The notes beneath the pieces are model-generated. The model had not been told where the DNA came from, ran no database searches, and saw only the letters and a list, made by a program, of their open reading frames with translations. DNA of 20,507 bases from Bacillota bacterium. GTDB taxonomy: Bacteria > Bacillota > Clostridia > Lachnospirales > Lachnospiraceae. A program made the translations under genes and the position numbers. The stretch lies in contig JAEZKL010000040.1 of the NCBI GenBank assembly GCA_023415475.1, positions 1 to 20,507 of the forward strand, read 5' to 3'. How positions within the stretch are numbered: position 1 is the stretch's first letter; each line of letters opens with the position of its first letter. Of the stretch, positions 14,972-20,507 are shown piece after piece.

Positions 14972-16153
14972 ATGAACAATATCATGGATTATCTCGATTG
15001 GCGAGGTGACTTAAGCTTCGATGCCGATCCGATGAATGAGGTGGACAGCCTTATCTTATCCACCCTTTCCTATATTGAATACGATAGTCTTATACCGTTT
15101 GAGGCAAGTGACAGCAGGGTTATATTGTCCGAGATTGCACAGCAGGCTTATGACGCCATAGATTTTAGTTCGCCACGGTGCAAGGATCCTTTCTTTGAAC
15201 ATATTCCTGAGCTGCTATTAAAGGCAGCATCCTCGCGTCGCTTCGGCAGTCTTAGGTTATCCTATTATATTAATCGTCTCAATGTAGATAATACAGAGCA
15301 GTTTTCGGCGATTGTGTTTTCCTTAAATGATAAGCTTCATTATATCGCATTTCGCGGGACCGATGACAACCTGATCGGATGGAAGGAAGATTTCATGATG
15401 AGCTTTCTGGATGAGGTACAGGCTCAACGGGATGCAGTGGAGTATACCAGATTTGTATTGAAATGCTTGGAGGGGGACATCTATCTTGGGGGTCATTCTA
15501 AGGGTGGTAATCTGGCAGTTTATGTTGCAGCTATGGTGGAGGAGGCAAGGAACCGGATCATAGCGGTATATAATAATGACGGCCCCGGTTTTCAGAAGAA
15601 GTTTCTGGACAGTGAAGGATATCACCGGATGGTCCCTGTCATTCATACCATCCTTCCGAAGTCCTCGGTGGTCGGAATGCTAATGGAGCATCTGGAGGAT
15701 TATGTGGTCGTTAATAGTAAACAGAAGGGAATTATGCAGCATAATGCTATGTCCTGGGAGGTACTTGGCAACCATTTTGTCTATATGCCAGGAGTCAAGA
15801 AATCGAGTATCTTCTTAAATCAGGCTCTGCGTCAATGGCTCAGTGAAATTACAATAGAAGAGCGGGCGACATTTGTGGAGGAGCTGTTTGACATCATCAA
15901 TGCAGCCGGGTTGGGCACCATCAGCAGTATTACTGCAGAAAAGCGACTTGCAGTTAATGCTATGCTTCGAGCTTATAAGAGTATGAGTCCGGAGACAAAG
16001 CAGTTTATGAAAAAGCTGATCTATAAATTGATCGAGGAAGGTCAAAAGGTCTTAAAGCAATCAATTGAGGAGGAACTAAACATCACTAAGCAACAGGCAG
16101 AAGGTCCTATTGTAAAAAGAAGAGGAAAATCATATATCAGGCTTAACACTTAA
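14972..16153 (+). CDS. Mbeg1-like (DUF2974) alpha/beta-hydrolase
   Basis: The 393-residue protein belongs to the Mbeg1-like/DUF2974 family of lipase-fold proteins common in Firmicutes. The N-terminus (MDYLDWRGDLSFDADPMNEVDSLILS) is the family signature. A nucleophile elbow GHSKG (174-178) supplies S176; D203 (NNDGPGF) and H257 (QHNAMSW) complete a plausible catalytic triad. There is no signal peptide or membrane segment, so it should be cytoplasmic. The C-terminal 100 residues are mostly helical and charged. GGGAGG lies about 6 nt before the ATG. No substrate is known to me for bacterial members; an esterase or lipase activity is expected from the fold. It stands alone between a divergent BIG2 gene and the L,D-transpeptidase gene. 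Confidence 0.88.
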   Translation: MNNIMDYLDWRGDLSFDADPMNEVDSLILSTLSYIEYDSLIPFEASDSRVILSEIAQQAYDAIDFSSPRCKDPFFEHIPELLLKAASSRRFGSLRLSYYINRLNVDNTEQFSAIVFSLNDKLHYIAFRGTDDNLIGWKEDFMMSFLDEVQAQRDAVEYTRFVLKCLEGDIYLGGHSKGGNLAVYVAAMVEEARNRIIAVYNNDGPGFQKKFLDSEGYHRMVPVIHTILPKSSVVGMLMEHLEDYVVVNSKQKGIMQHNAMSWEVLGNHFVYMPGVKKSSIFLNQALRQWLSEITIEERATFVEELFDIINAAGLGTISSITAEKRLAVNAMLRAYKSMSPETKQFMKKLIYKLIEEGQKVLKQSIEEELNITKQQAEGPIVKRRGKSYIRLNT

Positions 16154-16223
16154 ATCAGTACAAATTAATCCAAATGATAAGCATATTAGTTAGTATGAGA
16201 CACAAACTGGCAGTTTTATGGAT

Positions 16224-16251
16224 ACGCACAGGCTGGGAAGCGCATATATTA
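16224..16251 (+). promoter_or_regulatory. Possible sporulation-sigma promoter of the L,D-transpeptidase gene
   Basis: AC (16224-16225), a 17-bp spacer and CATATATTA (16243-16251) fit the B. subtilis SigK pattern AC-N17-CATANNNTA exactly. The same bases also resemble SigE sites (ATA, N18, CATATATT). No housekeeping -35/-10 pair is seen in the 111-bp spacer. A transcript start near 16258 leaves almost no leader for ATG 16265. Confidence 0.4.
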
Positions 16252-16264
16252 TGTGTAAAGCAGT

Positions 16265-16639
16265 ATGAAAGCCAGGTTGTCTATGCCAGAGAATGCTTCT
16301 ACAACCAATTACATTGTGGTCAATATTAGTAACCACTCCTTAACCTTATACAGAAACGGGGTCATCTTCAAAACTTATCCGGTAGCAGTAGGAAAGGCAG
16401 CGACTCCGACTCCTAGGGGAACCTTTTACATCAAAAACAAGGCTGTAAATCCGGGAGGACCATTCGGAGCCAGATGGATGGGATTGTCAGCTACTACCGG
16501 AAGCTATGGAATTCATGGAACGAATAATCCTAGCTCCATTGGTAAAAATGTCTCCAATGGCTGTATTCGTATGTATAATAAGGATGTCATTGAATTATTC
16601 AATCTGGTTCCGGTAGGAACCGTGGTAAAGATAATATAA
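16265..16639 (+). CDS. YkuD-type L,D-transpeptidase without export signal
   Basis: This 124-residue protein is essentially a bare YkuD domain, which crosslinks peptidoglycan stems through a catalytic cysteine. The signature runs from H84 (HGTNNP) through S97-N98-G99 to C100 and R102 (NGCIRM), so the active site is complete. There is no signal peptide, LysM or membrane anchor. B. subtilis YkuD also lacks a signal peptide and has been linked to the spore. The start is unclear: an in-frame stop closes the frame just upstream, ATG 16265 has no ribosome binding site, and ATG 16283 has a weak AGGT 7 nt upstream. With the promoter at 16224-16251, ATG 16283 would have a leader of about 25 nt, which favours it. 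It follows the Mbeg1-like gene by 111 bp. Confidence 0.85.
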   Translation: MKARLSMPENASTTNYIVVNISNHSLTLYRNGVIFKTYPVAVGKAATPTPRGTFYIKNKAVNPGGPFGARWMGLSATTGSYGIHGTNNPSSIGKNVSNGCIRMYNKDVIELFNLVPVGTVVKII

Positions 16640-16672
16640 TTCCTTATGTGATACAGCATTAACCGTATATTA

Positions 16673-16767
16673 AATGAAATAAGGCTATAAGCTTTATGAA
16701 TACCCTGGGAGGATCCTTACGATCCATCCGATCAGTATTCGTTTCCGCTTATAGCCTTAAATTCATT
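16673..16767. repeat. 95-bp imperfect palindrome able to form a long hairpin
   Basis: Nested inverted arms are visible. AATGAA (16673-16678) pairs with TTCATT (16762-16767), AAGGCTATAAGC (16681-16692) pairs perfectly with GCTTATAGCCTT (16747-16758), then GAATAC pairs with GTATTC, and an apical GGATC pairs with GATCC around CTTAC. No T-run follows on either strand, so it is not a standard terminator, though it sits between convergent genes. It could be a structured RNA, a small non-coding repeat or a transcription barrier. Confidence 0.6.
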
Positions 16768-16811
16768 ACAGATTATTCATCTTGTATTGACTATGCGATA
16801 TGATTAATTCA

Positions 16812-17036
16812 TTAGAAGGAACCACCGCAAAGACAAAGAATTAAGATTAAGGGTAATATTCCGCCTAATCCGTTATCGCAGCCATCGCTACAACTGTTTC
16901 CCGAGAAGCCTCCGAAGAGACCTCCGCTATTGCCACCGCACATCGTAAGTAAAAGGATTAAAATGATTGGGCTAAATCCCCCGTCGGAGCCGCAGCCACC
17001 GTTTCTGTTGCAAGATGTTGATGATAAATCACTCAT
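16812..17036 (-). CDS. Gly/Cys-rich microprotein with two hydrophobic repeats
   Basis: The 74-residue protein has 18 glycines and 7 cysteines. It is built from two copies of one plan: a Gly/Cys/Asn/Ser-rich stretch, a short hydrophobic run (PIILILLL at about 23-30; PLILILCLC at about 62-70), then CGG. Proteins of this kind are widespread in Clostridia under the label 'chorion class high-cysteine protein' and have no known function; resemblance is by composition and plan. AGGAGGT lies 7 nt before the ATG, so translation should be strong. It has its own promoter (17062-17091) and lies 122 bp after the SPL-family gene on the same strand. A coat or crust role in the spore is a reasonable guess, given the neighbours, but nothing proves it. 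Confidence 0.8.
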   Translation of the reverse strand: MSDLSSTSCNRNGGCGSDGGFSPIILILLLTMCGGNSGGLFGGFSGNSCSDGCDNGLGGILPLILILCLCGGSF

Positions 17037-17061
17037 AACTTTACCTCCTATAATTTTTTAT

Positions 17062-17091
17062 TTTATACTCTAACTTATGCAGAGAATTCAA
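17062..17091 (-). promoter_or_regulatory. Promoter of the Gly/Cys-rich microprotein gene
   Basis: On the minus strand TTGAAT (17086-17091) and TATAAA (17062-17067) are 18 bp apart. The spacer also contains CATAAGTTA, which fits the SigK -10 pattern but without an AC at the right distance, so I prefer a housekeeping reading. Confidence 0.5.
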
Positions 17092-17108
17092 TATATTTAC
17101 AGACATCA

Positions 17109-17125
17109 ATGTGACATTGTCACAT
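17109..17125. promoter_or_regulatory. 17-bp dyad upstream of the microprotein promoter
   Basis: ATGTGAC and GTCACAT form perfect 7-bp arms around ATT, 17 bp upstream of the -35 box at 17091. The core TGTGA-N5-TCACA resembles CRP/FNR-family sites, which usually have N6. It may be an activator site, or a hairpin in the tail of the SPL-family mRNA. Confidence 0.5.
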
Positions 17126-17158
17126 AAGAGAGGCTTACCGTATCTGATTTCTATATCA

Positions 17159-18187
17159 CTAGATAATATACTTAATATCAATCGATCTATCTCGAAAAAT
17201 TTCATTTATATCCTGTCGGAAGAAATCTACCATTTTATTAATATTTTCCTTTGTATACACATATTTACCATAGCCGAATTGCCCGTATTTATAGCTGCGC
17301 TCCTCATTACTCATCGGAAGCTGATTATCCGGAAATATCTCTGTGATGATATTCTTAGCCTGGGTGGTATAACGATGAGAGATTACTTCAAAGGTCAAGG
17401 GATGGGCTAGCCTGTCAGGGAGGCTTTCTTTCAGGTCAAGCAGCAGATGATGATAATCCTCTTTCCAGTGATCATAGAGAAATACCGGTGCAATCAGAAA
17501 ACCGGTTGGGTACTCACTTGTCATCACTTTACGCGCGGCAGCGATACGTTTTGCCAGAGAAGGAGTTCGGTTCTCGTAGTCTTTGATAACCGGATCCGTA
17601 TTCAGAGTGAACCTTATCTCGGTGTGACCGCGATGATCAAGTGCTAATAAGGTATCCACATCTGTGTACTTCGTTACAAATCGAAACCTGCCAAGCTCCG
17701 ATCGGCTAAAGTATTCGATGGCCGATTTCAGGAGGTTAGAATATGGCTCCACCGGTATCGGATCTGAGGTCGCAGAACCTTCAAAGATAGTGATCTCCGG
17801 AGATCTCTGTTTTATTAAGGACTCAGCCTGAGATAAGATATCATCTACATTGACATTGATCCTCATATAAGGTTTATCCCCCATATGGGTATGCAAATAG
17901 CAGTATTGGCATTGCCCGATACAGCCCGAAAGTAATGGAAGCTGATAATGAGCAGAGGGTTTGCAGGTCTGGAAGGTTGTACTTTTTTTTACACCGACTA
18001 CCAGCGTATTCTTACCCTCCTGATACAGCTGTGGCGCAGTTTCCCCGGGAATATTTTCTTTGATTTTATTACCGCGAAGCAGGGTTATGTCAATCTCTTT
18101 ATTTGTAATAAAGCTATGATAGATGTATTTTCCGATTGTATAATCGAGTGCATTCTTTTCAAATAGTATTCTTTTTGGAGTGAACAT
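17159..18187 (-). CDS. Spore photoproduct lyase-family radical SAM protein
   Basis: The 342-residue protein has the length and layout of B. subtilis SplB, which repairs the UV lesion of spore DNA using a 5'-deoxyadenosyl radical. The radical SAM cluster cysteines C89, C93 and C96 (GCIGQCQYC) and the two tyrosines Y95 and Y97 are present, as are RFRFVTKYTDVD and a C-terminal KYGQFGYGKYVY. Positions run two behind SplB. At residue 139, where SplB has the hydrogen-donating C141 (in ACTSD), this protein has alanine (GSATSD). It may therefore be a related enzyme with another substrate, or a member using a different donor; C75 (FQTCKPS) is a free cysteine worth noting. GAGGT lies 6 nt before the ATG. 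A SigG-like promoter and palindrome lie upstream. I give no symbol because of the active-site change. Confidence 0.85.
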   Translation of the reverse strand: MFTPKRILFEKNALDYTIGKYIYHSFITNKEIDITLLRGNKIKENIPGETAPQLYQEGKNTLVVGVKKSTTFQTCKPSAHYQLPLLSGCIGQCQYCYLHTHMGDKPYMRINVNVDDILSQAESLIKQRSPEITIFEGSATSDPIPVEPYSNLLKSAIEYFSRSELGRFRFVTKYTDVDTLLALDHRGHTEIRFTLNTDPVIKDYENRTPSLAKRIAAARKVMTSEYPTGFLIAPVFLYDHWKEDYHHLLLDLKESLPDRLAHPLTFEVISHRYTTQAKNIITEIFPDNQLPMSNEERSYKYGQFGYGKYVYTKENINKMVDFFRQDINEIFRDRSIDIKYII

Positions 18188-18224
18188 AGTAAGACCTCAC
18201 TTGTCATTTTTTCTGATATATCAA

Positions 18225-18256
18225 TCCTATTATTCGTAATAGGAGAGTAAGTATTC
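18225..18256 (-). promoter_or_regulatory. SigG-like promoter overlapping a 20-bp palindrome, upstream of the SPL-family gene
   Basis: TCCTATTA and TAATAGGA (18225-18244) are perfect 8-bp arms around TTCG. On the minus strand GAATA (18252-18256), a 17-bp spacer and AATAATA (18228-18234) resemble forespore SigG sites (GHATR, 17-18 bp, CATNNTA) with one mismatch. splB of B. subtilis is SigG-dependent, which makes the match plausible. Confidence 0.4.
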
Positions 18257-18312
18257 ATAGAATTGGAAAAGGCAGCATTGATATCTTTGATATGAGATGT
18301 TAATATACTATT

Positions 18313-18570
18313 GTGCAGTCGGATGAGACCATGAGTGATGCGGAGGAGCTGTTACAATGCTATTCGGACAAAGAAGCGGTGGGAAGGATAAATGCTGAAT
18401 TATTACAGCTGGCGATTTTACAGCTCATATCTGATTTTGATATTGAACATCGGGTAATCAAAGCCTCGAATACACCGGAAAGAGTGGGTCTACTCGAGGA
18501 ATATGGCTTTCAACCTACTGAGAATTTCAGACCGGGCTTCGGATATTATGAAAGAAATCGTCAGGAATAA
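18313..18570 (+). pseudogene. Internally deleted GNAT acetyltransferase remnant
   Basis: The 85-codon frame joins two parts of a GNAT-type acetyltransferase. The first 22 residues (MSDAEELLQCYSDKEAVGRIN after the GTG region) look like the first helix of such enzymes, and the rest (ELLQLAILQLISDFDIE, KASNTPERVGLLEEYGF, FRPGFGYYER) like the last third. The middle, which should carry the acetyl-CoA loop (R/Q-x-x-G-x-G/A), is missing; intact relatives have about 150-170 residues. The join falls near 18393. The only starts are GTG 18313 and ATG 18331, neither with a ribosome binding site, and an in-frame stop lies just upstream, so the normal start is also lost. Frame is kept, so an expressed fragment is possible but would not be an enzyme. 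Family placement rests on pattern memory. Confidence 0.55.
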
Positions 18571-18658
18571 ATCATCAAAGGTATGGGAGCTGCTTATCCT
18601 GTCAGGTTTTGAAGGAAGCAATGAGTTGATTTTATCGCATAAGCTAGAAGGAGAATGA

Positions 18659-19264
18659 ATGAGAAAGGAACTGTCTTATTTTACAATTGATCACTCTTAC
18701 GGTGGGAATCAAAGCTGGTTCCAGGATCCTATGATGAAGCTTGGCGGATGTGGTGCTGCAACAGCTTGTGATAGCTGTATCTGTCTTGCACTGAATAAAG
18801 AGAAAGCGTCCCTTTATCCGTATGACCTTCACCGGTTAACGAAGGAAGACTATATTCGATTTGCGATGAAGATGAAGCCATATCTACGTCCTAGAATGCA
18901 GGGAATTAACACCTTAGAGCTGTTTATCGACGGCTTCGCGAAGTATTTGTCAGAGCTTGGAGAGGAACGTGTTCGGCTGGAGGCATTTTCCGGTGATAAT
19001 ACACTAGACAAGGCGAAGGAGGTTATACGAGAGCAAATCGAGAATAATAATCCGATTCCTTATTTGCTCCTTAGACATAAAAGCTATTCAATGAAACACC
19101 TTGTTTGGCATTGGTTTCTGGTAATTGGCTATGAAGAATTCGAAGACGAGTTTCATATTAAGATAGCAACCTATGGTAATTATAGCTGGTTATCCCTGAA
19201 GGAGCTGTGGAACACGGGCTACCCTGATAAAGGCGGAATAGTACTTCTGAGAGAAAAACAATGA
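18659..19264 (+). CDS. Peptidase C39-like (papain-fold) protein, cytoplasmic
   Basis: The 201-residue protein has the order of residues of a C39-like cysteine peptidase. Cysteine C31 stands in GGCGAATA at the start of a helix, histidine H151 in HLVWHWFLVIGYEE, and N174 in TYGNYSWLSLKELW near the end. The strand-turn text after the histidine (VIGYEEFEDEFHIKIATYG) is usual for the fold. There is no signal peptide or transporter domain, so it is not a bacteriocin exporter and should act in the cytoplasm. It could be a peptidase, an isopeptidase or an inactive relative. AGAAGGAG (18646-18653) lies 5 nt before the ATG. The acetyltransferase remnant precedes it by 88 bp. No substrate is known to me. 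Confidence 0.75.
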   Translation: MRKELSYFTIDHSYGGNQSWFQDPMMKLGGCGAATACDSCICLALNKEKASLYPYDLHRLTKEDYIRFAMKMKPYLRPRMQGINTLELFIDGFAKYLSELGEERVRLEAFSGDNTLDKAKEVIREQIENNNPIPYLLLRHKSYSMKHLVWHWFLVIGYEEFEDEFHIKIATYGNYSWLSLKELWNTGYPDKGGIVLLREKQ

Positions 19265-19334
19265 TAAAATGAGTACCATGGAAGAGACAGAAGGGTTTGG
19301 TTATCGAAGGCTGGATCTGCAATTTCGTTATAAG

Positions 19335-19363
19335 TTGACAGAAAGTGAAATATCGTCAATAAT
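19335..19363 (+). promoter_or_regulatory. Promoter of the LCP gene
   Basis: A perfect TTGACA (19335-19340) and AATAAT (19358-19363, five of six) are separated by 17 bp, about 70 bp upstream of the LCP start. Confidence 0.65.
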
Positions 19364-19433
19364 TAGAGTTGAAAAGTGGGTTTATCATATCAGATAACTC
19401 ATTCGGATTATATATTATGGAAAAGGTGATAAG

Positions 19434-20507
19434 ATGTCGGATAGAAGCGATCAAGAGTTATTAAAGCAACAGATTATTGATATCATGAATGAAGAACAGG
19501 TTGAGAAGGAACCGTTTGTAGAGAGAAAGTATGAGAGCCCTCCGATAACGGGTAAGATTTCTAAGGGAAAGAAGAAAAAGCATCCTGTCTTGAAATCAAT
19601 AGGAATTACATTACTTACGCTGCTAATCCTCGTGGCTTTCGTACTGTTAACTCCGCCGGGACGAAGTATTATATATAAAACAGCAAGCAGCTTTATGTAT
19701 AATAATATGAATAATGATGAGATTATCAAGGAATATGAACAGGCCGGGGATGCCGGACATGCCGAGGGAGCAAGGCAAGAGGATTATGTGACGAATTATC
19801 TGATCTTCGGTATCGAGGAATTCGGCGGAGCAAGAAATACCGATTCAATGATGATTGCTTCGATTAATACGAAGGATGATACATTAAAGCTGACCTCTTT
19901 GCTCCGTGACAGCTATGTTGAGATTCCGGGTTATAAAGCGAATAAATTAAACTCTGCCTATGCTAAGGGCGGCGCCAGATTACTGGTGGATACCGTTGAG
20001 CTAAATTATAAGGTTCAGATTGACGGCTATGTATCAGTTGATTTCAAATCCTTTGAGAAGATCGTAGATCTGGTCGGTGGTGTCGATATTGAGTTGGGTA
20101 AGGAAGAAGCAAAATATTTAAATTCTACCAATTACATATCAAAGAAAAAGAATCGTAATGTAAAGCAGGGTGTAAATCATCTGAACGGTAATCAGGTGAT
20201 GGGATATGTCCGTGTTCGTAAGGTGAAGACCCTGGGAGGAGCGAATAACGATTATGGACGTATCGTACGTCAGCAGAGAGCGTTAAAGGCTATCTTCGAG
20301 AGTTATATATCACCGAAGAATTTAGTTAATATACTTCCGATTACGAAGAAGAGTCTTAGTTATGTGACAACGAATATGACGAAAGACCAACTGGAACAAG
20401 CTATGGCAGATGTGATAGATAATAAGATGACCTCACTGGATACCTTCCGTATTCCGGTTGACGGTGCCTTTGATGCTCCGAAGAAATACAACGGCATCAC
20501 TTATCCC
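19434..20507 (+). CDS. LytR-CpsA-Psr (LCP) family cell-wall glycopolymer ligase, 3' partial
   Basis: The frame stays open for 358 codons up to the window end. LCP proteins move undecaprenyl-linked polymers, such as teichoic acid or capsule, onto peptidoglycan outside the membrane. A charged cytoplasmic tail of about 50 residues ends in a lysine cluster (KGKKKKH), followed by one membrane helix (about 55-73) and an external linker. The LCP domain starts near residue 118 (VTNYLIFGIEEFGGARNTDSMM) and shows the usual polar motifs: R134 and D137, R158-D159 (LLRDSYVEIPG), K171-L-N (NKLNSAYAKGG), and later GYVRVRK and DYGRIVRQQ. AAAGGTGA lies 4 nt before the ATG. The C-terminus lies beyond the window. 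Which polymer it attaches cannot be told. Confidence 0.9.
   Translation, partial: MSDRSDQELLKQQIIDIMNEEQVEKEPFVERKYESPPITGKISKGKKKKHPVLKSIGITLLTLLILVAFVLLTPPGRSIIYKTASSFMYNNMNNDEIIKEYEQAGDAGHAEGARQEDYVTNYLIFGIEEFGGARNTDSMMIASINTKDDTLKLTSLLRDSYVEIPGYKANKLNSAYAKGGARLLVDTVELNYKVQIDGYVSVDFKSFEKIVDLVGGVDIELGKEEAKYLNSTNYISKKKNRNVKQGVNHLNGNQVMGYVRVRKVKTLGGANNDYGRIVRQQRALKAIFESYISPKNLVNILPITKKSLSYVTTNMTKDQLEQAMADVIDNKMTSLDTFRIPVDGAFDAPKKYNGITYP

Noticed and set aside
19269..19397. 42-codon frame after the C39-like gene
   Set aside because: The residues look protein-like, but there is no ribosome binding site and the LCP promoter lies inside it; could be revisited if conserved in relatives.

Overview
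The window looks like chromosomal DNA of an anaerobic, endospore-forming Firmicute, most likely a Lachnospiraceae/Clostridium-like organism. The support is a XerS-type single tyrosine recombinase, a TtcA-family PP-loop enzyme, a spore photoproduct lyase-family protein, a Gly/Cys-rich protein of clostridial type, copper-amine-oxidase-like stalk domains on an amidase, strong AGGAGG ribosome binding sites and AT-rich spacers. I see no rRNA, tRNA, CRISPR array, insertion sequence or prophage. The genus is inferred from family resemblance only.

Layout. 1-200: 3' end of an AbrB/SpoVT-type regulator. 464-2324 (minus): ttcA-like gene followed by a XerS-like recombinase gene, with a tandem 17-bp repeat between them. 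2788-7011 (plus): a large exported cell-wall amidase, then a GHL10-family glycoside hydrolase, separated by a hairpin that looks like a terminator or attenuator. 7127-8910: a membrane-anchored protein of unknown function and an EamA-type transporter, apparently one operon with its own promoter and terminator. 8989-9169: a 41-residue membrane microprotein. 9332-13589: a full-length Lhr-type helicase. 13657-13701: bidirectional terminator. 13735-14700 (minus): exported four-repeat Ig-like (BIG2) protein. 14897-16153: Mbeg1-like alpha/beta hydrolase. 16224-18256: L,D-transpeptidase, a long imperfect palindrome, a Gly/Cys-rich hydrophobic microprotein and an SPL-family radical SAM protein. 18313-18570: internally deleted acetyltransferase remnant. 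18659-19264: C39-like cysteine peptidase-fold protein. 19434-20507: LytR-CpsA-Psr (LCP) protein, cut by the window end.

How the genes fit together. Two themes recur. The first is cell-envelope work: the amidase removes stem peptides, the GHL10 enzyme is of a family that cuts the denuded glycan left by amidases, the L,D-transpeptidase crosslinks, and the LCP protein attaches polymers to the wall. The second is sporulation: the SPL-family gene and the L,D-transpeptidase gene each have an upstream sequence resembling promoters of sporulation sigma factors. The SPL-family protein carries alanine at the position of the catalytic cysteine of Bacillus subtilis SplB, which is the observation I would follow first. 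All functions are inferred from motifs and family resemblance; nothing was aligned by computer.
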